From positions 1-29,019 of the IMG/VR virus record IMGVR_UViG_3300030116_005286: a stretch of DNA of 29,019 nucleotides, one strand, 5' to 3'. The notes under the pieces were generated by a model. It was not told where the DNA came from, searched no databases, and saw only the letters and a list, made by a program, of their open reading frames with translations. Source of the DNA: a virus. This document shows, piece by piece, positions 18,028 through 24,033 of the stretch (positions are counted from its first letter, which is position 1; every line of letters starts with the position of its first letter). Both the position numbers and the translations under genes were made by a program.

Positions 18028-18203
18028 TGGGGGCGAAGACACTGCACTATTTCAAAGACGGTAAAAAGTACCGTGGTGGCGTCCACAAGATGCCCAACGG
18101 CCAGATCCACACCGGGACCCGTCACACGTCGGGTTCTAAACAAGTCGTCCACTTCAGGGACCTCAGTGAGAGGGCCAAGAAGGTGGCGAGAAAATCTAAA
18201 TAA
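18027..18203 (+). CDS. 58-residue His/Lys-rich phage protein
   Basis: A 58-residue frame whose ATG overlaps the previous stop (TGATG). Sequence features: 'LHYFKDGKKYRGGVHKMPNG' then 'QIHTGTRHTSGSKQVVHF', and a basic C-terminal helix (ERAKKVARKSK). The 'DGKxYxGxxHKMxNGQxHTGxxHTxxSKxVxH' pattern is one I have seen in short proteins of aquatic phages, with five or six regularly spaced His. It might bind metal or nucleic acid. Family function is unknown. It belongs to the row of small basic genes between ejection genes and the 733-residue protein. Confidence 0.65.
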   Translation: MGAKTLHYFKDGKKYRGGVHKMPNGQIHTGTRHTSGSKQVVHFRDLSERAKKVARKSK

Positions 18204-18215
18204 GAAAGGAGACCT

Positions 18216-18263
18216 ATGCCTGGTTACATGAAACCTAAAAAGAAGACCAAGAAAAAGAAGTGA
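18216..18263 (+). CDS. 15-residue Lys-rich micro-protein
   Basis: A very short frame, MPGYMKPKKKTKKKK. It has one of the best ribosome sites in the window: AAAGGAG at 18205-18211, four bases before the ATG. Its stop overlaps the next gene's GTG start (GTGA at 18260-18263). Micro-proteins of the type MPGY/MPxY plus a Lys run occur in other phages next to basic genes like these. It may be a real peptide, or mainly a translation-coupling leader for the next gene. Nine of its 15 residues are Lys. Confidence 0.5.
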   Translation: MPGYMKPKKKTKKKK

Positions 18264-18526
18264 AAAAGTCGGGGGGCCTGACCAAGTGGTTTGGAGAGAA
18301 ATGGGTTGATATCTCCAAGAAGAAAAAAGGAGGGGGCCACCCGCCTTGCGGTCGCAAGAAAGCTAAAAAATCAAGCAAAGGGTATCCGAAGTGTGTGCCG
18401 TCTGCCACGGCCTCCAGGATGACCGACTCTCAGAAACGATCTGCCGTTAAAAGGAAACGAGCGAAACCCCAGGGCGTAGGCGGTAAGCCGACCCGGGTCA
18501 AAACATTTGCCAGGAAAAAGAAATGA
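18260..18526 (+). CDS. 88-residue basic protein with GLTKWFxEKWVDI motif
   Basis: Starts with GTG overlapping the micro-protein stop. Sequence blocks: 'GGLTKWFGEKWVDISKKKKG' (residues 4-23), 'PPCGRKKAKKSSKGYPKCVP' (around 28-47), 'SATASRMTDSQKRSAVKRKR' and a C-terminal 'TRVKTFARKKK'. The pattern 'GLxxWFxEKWVDI...CGR...YPKCVP...R.xxxQxxSAVxRKR' is a conserved phage and giant-virus element related to DUF5872. Two Cys may pair or bind metal. Strong positive charge suggests binding to DNA or RNA. No enzymatic function is known to me. Confidence 0.75.
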   Translation: MKKSGGLTKWFGEKWVDISKKKKGGGHPPCGRKKAKKSSKGYPKCVPSATASRMTDSQKRSAVKRKRAKPQGVGGKPTRVKTFARKKK

Positions 18527-20724
18527 GTTATCCCCAGTCTAAAAGGAAATATTACGCTGACGCATATGATAGAAATCTTTTTGATTTCACTGACTATGCG
18601 GTAAAGAACTTACCTGGTTTGCTATCAGGTACACTCATGGCTTTTATTGGGGATCCTTTAAATCCAGGTACACTCTCGGCTGGCTCAGAAATTAACCCGA
18701 CTGGTGCGAGTGGAAGTGGAGTCGGAGGAGTAAGACCTTCAAAAAAAGGTCTATTGAAAAAAATATCAAGACCCGTCTCAAAGTCCGTCGCCAAAGCATT
18801 TGAGGGGGTTGATGATTACGATGAGGCGATGAAAATTGCTCAACGTGGTGATCACTTAAAGCGTGATAAATCCGGGAAATATATCGGGGCCCCTTTCGAT
18901 GAAACTGGAAACTATAGATCCGTAACATCCCCCCAAGGCCTTTCCTCTATGAGGAAAGAAGTGGACAAGCAAGTTGAAGAGGGAATGTTTAATTATGACT
19001 GGTACGACCGGGCCCGTGATGTTGCTGAAACAATAGCCCCCGGTGATCCTACCATGCAGAAACTATTTGCACGGGGTTCAGCCAGCTATAGTCCTCAGGC
19101 GACTCCACCCATGGAGATGGAAAACTTCATCCGTCAGCATAACGCTCGAGTGATATCTGGTGAGAAGATCAGACCGAGGACCCAGTCTCAGGCTGACAAG
19201 ATGGATGAGATTTACGATACCGACCCCATGACCGGCCAGGTTTATTTCAGGCCTGATGACCTAAAGCTCGGAGAGAAAACCGGCCCTTATGCTGATGCGA
19301 AGGATCCGACCATATCAGATGATCTTCTCTACAAGACCGCCAACGATATCTGGCACGGCCGTGTTTTTGGTTATTCCGGCCAAGGCGGGTCTCAATTCGA
19401 CCGAGGTTTTACACCCCAGGAACATGGTTTCCTTACCGGAGAGAACCTTTTAGCGTCTGATAGGGCCACAAAAGCATTAAACACCCCTCTTCCTATGACC
19501 CCACGAAGGATGCAAGCGTCAACCTGGGGGGCGGTCAGACTTCGCCAGTTGGTTGACGAGGCTAGGGAAAGGGTAAATAGGGCGACACAAAAACAGAAGG
19601 AATGGGACAACGACCCAAGGCCAGCGACCTCGAAGAAGGATGGCGGAAAAGGCTCAAGACCTTCTATTCCCAAAATGCCTGATGTGGATGAACTGGTGGC
19701 AAAAGCGTCAGCCGGTTTCGATCAGGCCATGCCTAGACTTAAAGCCAACGAAACCTATGAATACATCACCGGGGAAAGTGTCGGACACCTAGCCGGGCTG
19801 AACAAACTTCCGGAAAGTGTCAGGAAGGAATATTCGGACAGGATGCAAGGGGCGATTGGAAACCGTGATCCCTTCTACGAGGGTTTTCAGATGTACCAGG
19901 ACGACGTGATCCCGATCCAAGGAGAGTATATGAACTCGGCTGGCGTCCTCGAAAAGAATCCAGGATTTACAGCGAGACCATTGACTGGCCTGGTTCCTTC
20001 CAAGCTCGGCGGAGTTAACAAAAAAGGTGAACCTCTTCTCGGCGGTCCCCAAATGGATCCGACCTCAAAGGAGGCCTTAGACTTTACCGCCACGGTTCGT
20101 TCTATCCTGAACGCCCAGGAGGCCGGAGGTTACCACAAATTCACCCCGGCGACTTCTTCCATGAAGGGATCTGAAAAGACCGGTGGAAGGATTGAGGCTG
20201 ACGAGGCGACCCTTTCCAGGATCAATCAGAACTTAACCAATGAAGGACTCGACGTCGTCAACGTCGGAGATGCGATTCAGTTTGGAAAATTTGATGGAGA
20301 CCTGGACGGAACTGAAGTCCAGAAGATCGTCAAAAAAGTCCTGAAAGGGGAAGAAGGTAATTTTAACTACGTCCCAGGAAGATTTGAAAGTGGATACAGA
20401 CCCACAATGTTTTCCGAAGAAGGGGCCGGGACGGCGACGAAAAACCTGGTCAGCGAACTGGAAAAGCCAGGCCTATTAAACATAGGCCAGAGGCTTGACC
20501 AGGGTAAGCTCAGAAGTGCATTACTCGAACAAAACAAAATTGATCGAGAGTTTGCTAAAAAGTACGACCTCCCAATCCGGGAAGATATTATGAAACTTCG
20601 TCAGTTGATTGCTGACCGTGGGTTTCAGAATCTTCCGGAGGAAGTGAGGAAGATTGCGTATCAGGGACTTCCCGTACTGTTACCTGGAGGCCTTGCTCTA
20701 TCAGCTTACGAGTCGCAGGACTGA
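18523..20724 (+). CDS. Large internal/packaged protein, DUF7178-like region
   Basis: A 733-residue protein, last of the late operon; its ATG overlaps the previous stop (ATGA). Residues about 30-75 are Gly/Ser-rich and weakly hydrophobic (NLPGLLSGTLMAFIGDPLNP). Residues about 154-206 hold 'FNYDWYDRARDVAETIAPGD', then 'SASYSPQATPPMEMENFIRQHN', which resembles the DUF7178 block of phage proteins (W-Y-x-R-A...SxSPQxxPxxN). The remaining 500 residues are mixed helix and loop with no motif I can name. The role is unknown. Size and position suggest a protein packed in the virion or a large accessory enzyme. The last 137 bases face a possible minus-strand gene. Confidence 0.65.
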   Translation: MSYPQSKRKYYADAYDRNLFDFTDYAVKNLPGLLSGTLMAFIGDPLNPGTLSAGSEINPTGASGSGVGGVRPSKKGLLKKISRPVSKSVAKAFEGVDDYDEAMKIAQRGDHLKRDKSGKYIGAPFDETGNYRSVTSPQGLSSMRKEVDKQVEEGMFNYDWYDRARDVAETIAPGDPTMQKLFARGSASYSPQATPPMEMENFIRQHNARVISGEKIRPRTQSQADKMDEIYDTDPMTGQVYFRPDDLKLGEKTGPYADAKDPTISDDLLYKTANDIWHGRVFGYSGQGGSQFDRGFTPQEHGFLTGENLLASDRATKALNTPLPMTPRRMQASTWGAVRLRQLVDEARERVNRATQKQKEWDNDPRPATSKKDGGKGSRPSIPKMPDVDELVAKASAGFDQAMPRLKANETYEYITGESVGHLAGLNKLPESVRKEYSDRMQGAIGNRDPFYEGFQMYQDDVIPIQGEYMNSAGVLEKNPGFTARPLTGLVPSKLGGVNKKGEPLLGGPQMDPTSKEALDFTATVRSILNAQEAGGYHKFTPATSSMKGSEKTGGRIEADEATLSRINQNLTNEGLDVVNVGDAIQFGKFDGDLDGTEVQKIVKKVLKGEEGNFNYVPGRFESGYRPTMFSEEGAGTATKNLVSELEKPGLLNIGQRLDQGKLRSALLEQNKIDREFAKKYDLPIREDIMKLRQLIADRGFQNLPEEVRKIAYQGLPVLLPGGLALSAYESQD

Positions 20725-20794
20725 TGGCAATATCGTGGTTGGTCCCCTTCCGATAAAACCAACCATAGTCATCGTCAGAGAGGTAATTATACAT
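20588..20794 (-). CDS. Possible small convergent gene
   Basis: A minus-strand frame of 68 residues from the ATG at 20794 (79 if the ATG at 20827 is used). GGAGGT lies three bases before the inner ATG on the minus strand, while the outer one has no useful ribosome site. The sequence 'MYNYLSDDDYGWFYRKGTNH' followed by 'DIAISPATRKLIEQGLQVTV' looks like a natural protein, with a less convincing Ser/Glu/Gln tail. It overlaps the 3' end of the 733-residue gene by 137 bases in the opposite direction, which is much for a phage. If real, it would be read with the minus-strand lysogeny genes. Function unknown. Confidence 0.4.
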   Translation of the reverse strand: MYNYLSDDDYGWFYRKGTNHDIAISPATRKLIEQGLQVTVREVPDTQSSSLPPEDSETHGQQSTDEVS

Positions 20795-20869
20795 CGTACC
20801 TCCGCCTATTTTTTGTATTTTTTTCATCCTCGTCAGTGCATAGTTGAGCGGTTATTTAAGGGATTTTCG

Positions 20870-20921
20870 GGGGATTGGCGTTTCCCCCGGAAACGACTGA
20901 ACCCTTGCAAACGCTAGGGTT
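20870..20921. repeat. Overlapping hairpins on the other flank of attP
   Basis: Two neat hairpins lie just downstream of the tRNA-like 3' end: CGTTTCC/GGAAACG (20879-20895, three-base loop), and AACCCT/AGGGTT (20900-20921, ten-base loop) ending two bases from the CCA end. A further pairing, CGGGGGA with TCCCCCG, competes with the first. No T run follows on either strand. They may be arm-type sites of attP, or end-of-operon structures for the late transcript. Confidence 0.4.
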
Positions 20922-20922
20922 C

Positions 20923-20983
20923 TGGTGGGTCGGCTGGGACTCGAACCCAGGACCACCTGATTAAAAGTCAGATGCTCTACCAG
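20923..20983 (-). other. attP core: 3' part of a tRNA-Lys(TTT)
   Basis: On the minus strand this segment reads as the last about 61 bases of a tRNA-Lys: the D-loop end GGTAGAGC, anticodon arm TCTGA-CTTTTAA-TCAGG with anticodon TTT, variable loop, T-arm CTGGG-TTCGAGT-CCCAG, acceptor strand CCGACCC, A and CCA. The 5' acceptor strand and 5' half of the D-arm are missing; unrelated sequence with a palindrome stands there instead. It is therefore not a working tRNA gene but the phage copy of the host site, next to the integrase. On integration it would rebuild the 3' end of the host tRNA-Lys. Phage genes lie on both sides, so this is attP, not a prophage end. Confidence 0.85.
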
Positions 20984-21001
20984 ATTTTCTTCAAGAAAAT
21001 C
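20983..21001. repeat. Perfect 9-bp inverted repeat beside the attP core
   Basis: GATTTTCTT and AAGAAAATC with one central base, exactly where homology to tRNA-Lys stops. It is enclosed by a wider pair, CTCTAC at 20975-20980 and GTAGAG at 21010-21015. It is not followed by a T run and is poor in G+C, so it is more likely an integrase or accessory-factor binding site than a terminator. Confidence 0.6.
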
Positions 21002-21053
21002 AGATGTTTTGTAGAGTGTGCCTGGCATCGTTCCTCGTCCGTGCATATTTGAG

Positions 21054-22163
21054 TCACAAAACATCAACCGCCCTATGAAGATCCAGGTGGATTGAATCGA
21101 CATACTGCCGAGTCGTCTGAATCTGTTGATGTCGAAGAATTTTCTGTACCTCCACGATACCCACACCCGCCCGAATCAGCCTGGTTGCCAGACTAGCACG
21201 ATATCCGTGTATCGGCTTGACTCCCTCAATCCCTATTCGCCCGAGGATTCGTTTCCACGCCTGGGTGAGTTGGTCTCTCTTGGGATACGCCGGGGAACCA
21301 GTACCAGCGTCAAGATAATACACGTCCCGGTCAGGACGTTCGTTGATATCAGTTATCAGAAACCTTTGAAGGACCACTGACATAGGGACTCGATCCACCC
21401 GTCGGGATTTCGGGGCCCAATCCGACCCGTCCGGGACAATCGTTATTAGTCGGTCTTCCAAATGAATATCCTGAAGTTTTAAGTGACATAGTTCTCCGGC
21501 CCTCATACCCGTCCATGACAGCATCATGTGACCCCGGATGTGGTTGAGATAGAACCTCCGCCGGAACGGTGGCCCTGTCTTTAGCCGGTTTTCCAGGTGG
21601 CGTCCGATCCGGTCTAGGTCGTCCTGAGAGAAGGCGGTGATCTCTCGATCAGCGACCCTCAGAGGCTCGACTAGGGGGGCCCTCTCGATCAACCCGACCC
21701 GTTCCCCGTGACGGAAACAGGCTTTGAGTTGTCTTAAATGGGCCTGGATCGAATGATCCGCCAGTCCCCGGAATCTCAGAGCGTCCACAAAAACTTTCTG
21801 TTTACGCCCATCATATGCATCCCCAGGATGATCCCCCACGGCGTCCAGATAATACCGGGCCGTGGATTCGTAGGATTCAGCCGTCCTGGGCGACCGAGTG
21901 GACCTGGCTAAGTCTAGCCAGTCCCGGAACAGATCCTCGATCCGGGCCTTCGACCGGGCCTGAATTTCCTGGATCTTTTCTTCCTTCAACCGTTCAAGAA
22001 AAAACGATCTCTCCTGTTCCGTCCGTTTCCGTTTCCCCTTCGAGGTCGTCTTCCAGTCGGCCTCCTCGGTCCGGCAAAGGCGGATCAGCCTCGCCGGTTT
22101 GGTTGTGTAATCTCGGAAAACCCAGTGGCCGTCCCTGACCGACAATGGTTTCCTCGAGTTCAT
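21054..22163 (-). CDS. int: Tyrosine-family site-specific integrase
   Basis: A 369-residue tyrosine recombinase. N-terminal arm/SAM-like core-binding region at about 70-165 (IEDLFRDWLDLARSTRSPRTA ... YYLDAVGD). Catalytic part with Arg221 (SWTGMRAGELCHLKLQDI), Lys252 (PKSRRVDRVPM), His319-x-x-Arg322 (IHGYRASLATRLI), His345 (ILRHQQIQ) and Tyr354 (TRQYVDSIHLD): the full R-K-H-R-H-Y set. It lies about 70 bases from the tRNA-Lys attP core, on the same strand as that fragment. Its start overlaps the repressor stop by four bases, so the two are probably co-transcribed in lysogeny. Expected reaction: attP x attB recombination at host tRNA-Lys, and excision with a helper that I could not identify. Confidence 0.95.
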   Translation of the reverse strand: MNSRKPLSVRDGHWVFRDYTTKPARLIRLCRTEEADWKTTSKGKRKRTEQERSFFLERLKEEKIQEIQARSKARIEDLFRDWLDLARSTRSPRTAESYESTARYYLDAVGDHPGDAYDGRKQKVFVDALRFRGLADHSIQAHLRQLKACFRHGERVGLIERAPLVEPLRVADREITAFSQDDLDRIGRHLENRLKTGPPFRRRFYLNHIRGHMMLSWTGMRAGELCHLKLQDIHLEDRLITIVPDGSDWAPKSRRVDRVPMSVVLQRFLITDINERPDRDVYYLDAGTGSPAYPKRDQLTQAWKRILGRIGIEGVKPIHGYRASLATRLIRAGVGIVEVQKILRHQQIQTTRQYVDSIHLDLHRAVDVL

Positions 22164-22546
22164 CGATTTTTTCCCGCATTAGATGCAGAATCTTTAGGGC
22201 CTCTTCGCACTTCGTCGTCATTTCTTCCTATTTCCTTTATTAGCCTTTCAAGGTTCTTTGTGTAATAGCGGAGTTGATTCAACTCCTCTTGTATCTCATT
22301 GATCTGACCCTGGGTGAAGTCACCCATCATCCGTTGACCGGATATCAGCCAGTTGAGATCGAATCCAAGTTCTGCCAGACGGCGGAGTGTCTTCGGCCCT
22401 AGCGGGACGGATCCATTCCATATCTGGCTGGCGAAGGTCCTGGAGATATCCAGTTCCTCCCGCAAGTTTTTCTGGGTCCAACCCCGAACACGGCACTCCT
22501 CTTGGAGGCGGGCCGAGACCTCGGGGTCTTCTTTCTTTCGTTCCAT
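22160..22546 (-). CDS. CI-like phage repressor, short form
   Basis: A 128-residue DNA-binding protein. Residues about 12-65 form an XRE-type helix-turn-helix (RLQEECRVRGWTQKNLREEL, then DISRTFASQIWNGSVPLGPK), followed by 'LAELGFDLNWLISG' (58-70), the phrase that follows the HTH in Bacteriophage_CI_repr proteins. A coiled coil (about 80-107) probably dimerises it. There is no LexA-type Ser/Lys peptidase part, so RecA-driven self-cleavage is not expected; induction must work some other way, as with short repressors. No Shine-Dalgarno lies before the ATG, so a leaderless message or reinitiation is possible. It sits opposite a Cro-like gene with operators between. Confidence 0.82.
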   Translation of the reverse strand: MERKKEDPEVSARLQEECRVRGWTQKNLREELDISRTFASQIWNGSVPLGPKTLRRLAELGFDLNWLISGQRMMGDFTQGQINEIQEELNQLRYYTKNLERLIKEIGRNDDEVRRGPKDSASNAGKNR

Positions 22547-22825
22547 AAATATTTTGTAGTTTTTTATAACCCTGTTTTACCGGACAGGGCGGTGGGTGTT
22601 TAAAAATCCAGGAACCTCTCAGTTCCATGAATTGACTCGCTGTATTTTCAAAAATTCTTTCTCCAGGTGGCGGATTTTTCATTAACCACGCTACCCTGGG
22701 ATGGTTGTACTCAAAACCGTTGTTCATACGCCCCCATATTGGTTGCCCATACCAGGCAAGTTGAGAGTGACGGGACCACTCCGCCCCCGTTGTTTGATTC
22801 TTCATATGACGCCTTTCTTAAAAAA
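22547..22825 (-). other. Leader of the repressor gene, no firm gene
   Basis: About 280 bases between the repressor start and the divergent operators. It holds small hairpins (CCCTGT/ACAGGG at 22570-22589, GGAAC/GTTCC near 22614-22629) and a minus-strand open frame that starts at an ATG at 22805 with AAAGG six bases upstream. That frame runs on far into the repressor gene in another phase; its reading (Trp-, Pro- and Asn-rich) does not resemble a known protein. Best read as a long untranslated leader or a poorly conserved small gene. Confidence 0.35.
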
Positions 22826-22908
22826 GTTTGACAATAAGCAAACAAATCATCATATTGTCAATTATTATTGACAACAACTTATATTATTGAGTTTGAAAAA
22901 CTTGACAA
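22826..22908. promoter_or_regulatory. Divergent lysogeny switch: TTGACAA operators and promoters
   Basis: Between the CI-like and Cro-like genes the heptamer TTGACAA occurs four times: 22828-22834 (+), 22855-22861 (as TTGTCAA), 22868-22874 (+) and 22902-22908 (+). The middle two form a perfect palindrome, TTGTCAAT-TATT-ATTGACAA (22855-22874). The last lies in CTTGACAAG, itself a short palindrome. TTGACA is also a perfect -35 box: the copy at 22828 has CATATT 17 bases further on, giving a rightward early promoter, and the palindrome gives a minus-strand -35 for the repressor. Overlap of -35 boxes with repeated sites is the classical layout of a phage repressor switch. Which sites bind which protein is not known. 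Confidence 0.65.
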
Positions 22909-22922
22909 GTGGAAAAAGTCAA

Positions 22923-23084
22923 ATGCTTGAAATGATTAAAAAATATCGGATCTCTCAGGTCGAGGTCGCCAGGAAGGCTGGCCTCGATCCAACCGTCGTT
23001 TCTAGGGTCCTGAGTCCCAAATTAAACGACAAAATCAATCAGGCGGTGAACGAAATCATCGCAGAAAGGAAGGCGAATGCCTGA
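22923..23084 (+). CDS. Small Cro-like HTH protein
   Basis: A 53-residue protein from the ATG at 22923; an in-frame TTG at 22887 would add 12 residues but would put an operator copy inside the gene. It holds one helix-turn-helix: 'MIKKYRISQVEVARKAGLDP' then 'TVVSRVLSPKLNDKI', with 'Q-V-E-V-A-R-x-A-G-L-x-x-x-V-V-S-R-V-L' as the HTH core. It is the first gene of the rightward early operon, facing the CI-like repressor, so a Cro-like role (turning off the repressor promoter) is likely. The stop overlaps the next gene by eight bases. Confidence 0.7.
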   Translation: MLEMIKKYRISQVEVARKAGLDPTVVSRVLSPKLNDKINQAVNEIIAERKANA

Positions 23085-23322
23085 AGAAAAAAAGTCCAGT
23101 ATTGGGGCCATATGGAAAGGCCAAACCCAGGCTGGCGATATCAAACTCACCATTAAGTTGGATGAGCCAATGGAGGACGGCGTGTATTACACGGCCCTTG
23201 TAAATAACTACAAGGAAGATGAAAAACACCCCGACTTCAAAATCATGAGGCCCCGGGAGATGGATTCCGGATCCTCGAAACCCAAAACCGATGACGTCGT
23301 TAAGGACGGCATCCCGTTCTAA
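23077..23322 (+). CDS. Small early protein, DUF736-like with SSB-like tail
   Basis: An 81-residue protein. Residues 8-55 (IGAIWKGQTQAGDIKLTIKL ... VNNYKEDEKHPDFKIMRP) resemble the beta-barrel pattern of DUF736-type proteins ('GAxWK...G...L.I.L...K...PDF+I'). The last eight residues are VVKDGIPF. An acidic-hydrophobic D-x-I-P-F end is the hallmark of bacterial SSB C-termini that recruit other DNA-repair proteins. An OB-like, ssDNA-linked function beside the recombination genes is therefore possible, though the body is shorter than a normal SSB. The start overlaps the previous gene. Confidence 0.65.
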   Translation: MPEEKKSSIGAIWKGQTQAGDIKLTIKLDEPMEDGVYYTALVNNYKEDEKHPDFKIMRPREMDSGSSKPKTDDVVKDGIPF

Positions 23323-23334
23323 GAAAGGAACGAT

Positions 23335-23619
23335 ATGACTGTACCAAGTGAACGGCGATTTTTAAGGATCGCCACAAAGGACCTCCGGAACCGCCTGAAG
23401 AAGGCTGGGTTTACGGGAGTCTATCAACTCTCCCAGGTCGACAACATCAGCTATACGACCGCCAAAAACATTTTCTGCAAAACGACTTGCCTGGTCAGGC
23501 CTAAGACTCTGAGGGCTTTAAAAACTGCCCTGGATAATGGCTATGTGAAGTCTATCCCGTCGGTACTGAGTTTCGACTCCGCCCTCGAGATGGTGGAAAA
23601 CCCCAGCCAGTTCAACTGA
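23335..23619 (+). CDS. Predicted HTH regulatory protein
   Basis: A 94-residue basic protein with a Shine-Dalgarno AAAGGAA at 23325-23331 a few bases before the ATG. Residues about 14-66 read like a compact helix-turn-helix (LRNRLKKAGFTGVYQLSQVD, NISYTTAKNIFCKTTCLVRP, KTLRALKTAL), with 'Y-x-L-S-Q-x-x-x-I-S-Y-x-T-A-x-N-I' as the recognition part. It may be an early regulator like lambda CII or a Cox-type excision factor; nothing in the sequence decides this. It lies in the early operon between the SSB-like and a second HTH gene. Confidence 0.6.
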   Translation: MTVPSERRFLRIATKDLRNRLKKAGFTGVYQLSQVDNISYTTAKNIFCKTTCLVRPKTLRALKTALDNGYVKSIPSVLSFDSALEMVENPSQFN

Positions 23620-23620
23620 C

Positions 23621-23911
23621 ATGACCGGCGAACAACTGGAAAAAGCCCGGGAGATGATGGGGTTAACTCGCAATGAGTTAGCGTCCAATCTCGGCATGAC
23701 GTACTCGGCCATTCTCAATTGGGAGACCAATGGTCATGCGACCGAGAACCTGAAACCGTGGGTCCCGCTGGCCCTCGCCGGGATGAATCCCGGGAACTTC
23801 AAAATCATTGACGGAGAAATCTTTATCAAACTCGGAGTCAAGAATGACAGAAAAAATCAATCGGATAGCGGATCAGTCCAGGAAGGACAGGAATCGCCAA
23901 GCTCGGGCTAA
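23621..23911 (+). CDS. XRE-family HTH protein
   Basis: A 96-residue protein with a clear helix-turn-helix at residues about 4-40: 'EQLEKAREMMGLTRNELASN' then 'LGMTYSAILNWETNGH', matching the XRE pattern 'R...GLtr.ELA..LGv....I..WE.G'. The remaining residues have two beta strands (FKIIDGEIFIKLG) and a Ser/Gln-rich tail. It is the fourth DNA-binding protein within 1.8 kb, so the early region is heavily regulated. It starts one base after the previous stop and overlaps a possible tiny gene. Confidence 0.75.
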   Translation: MTGEQLEKAREMMGLTRNELASNLGMTYSAILNWETNGHATENLKPWVPLALAGMNPGNFKIIDGEIFIKLGVKNDRKNQSDSGSVQEGQESPSSG

Positions 23912-23963
23912 TTTTCTAGGGAACTGGAAAAGTCGTTTCGGCTGGATGCTGAAGCAAGCCTAA
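23844..23963 (+). CDS. Possible 39-residue basic protein
   Basis: A short frame with an ATG six bases after GGAG (23834-23837). The product (MTEKINRIADQSRKDRNRQA, then RANFLGNWKSRFGWMLKQA) is an almost entirely helical, Arg/Lys/Asn-rich peptide. It overlaps the 3' end of the HTH gene by 68 bases in another phase and ends seven bases before a strong hairpin. Function unknown. The good ribosome site and the filling of an otherwise empty gap are the support; the overlap speaks against it. Confidence 0.4.
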   Translation: MTEKINRIADQSRKDRNRQARANFLGNWKSRFGWMLKQA

Positions 23964-23969
23964 GAGACC

Positions 23970-24006
23970 GGGGGCGGGACTCCAGAAGGAGTGTACCCCG
24001 TCCCCC
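23970..24006 (+). promoter_or_regulatory. Strong hairpin upstream of the recombination genes
   Basis: GGGGGCGGG pairs with CCCG(T)CCCCC, and inside it ACTCC pairs with GGAGT around an AGAA tetraloop: 14 base pairs with one bulged T and a four-base bulge (GTAC). It lies between the HTH genes and the exonuclease gene. There is no T run behind it, so it is not a standard terminator. It could slow ribosomes or RNA polymerase, or be an RNase processing site or a protein-binding RNA. It is followed at once by the repeated start-region motif CCTCAATCGGA. Confidence 0.5.
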
Positions 24007-24033
24007 AACCTCAATCGGAAAATAAAAAATAAC

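Noticed and set aside
20879-20921. Rho-independent terminator of the late operon
   Set aside because: Good hairpins, but no T run on either strand; listed only as repeats near attP.
20923-21040. Complete tRNA-Lys gene on the minus strand
   Set aside because: The 3' part is perfect, but the 5' acceptor strand and first half of the D-arm are replaced by an A+T-rich palindrome, so no cloverleaf can form. It fits an attP copy.
22320-22805. Minus-strand 161-codon gene over the repressor
   Set aside because: Most of it is another phase of the convincing repressor gene, and the product resembles nothing known. Only the leader part before 22547 remains open as a possibility.
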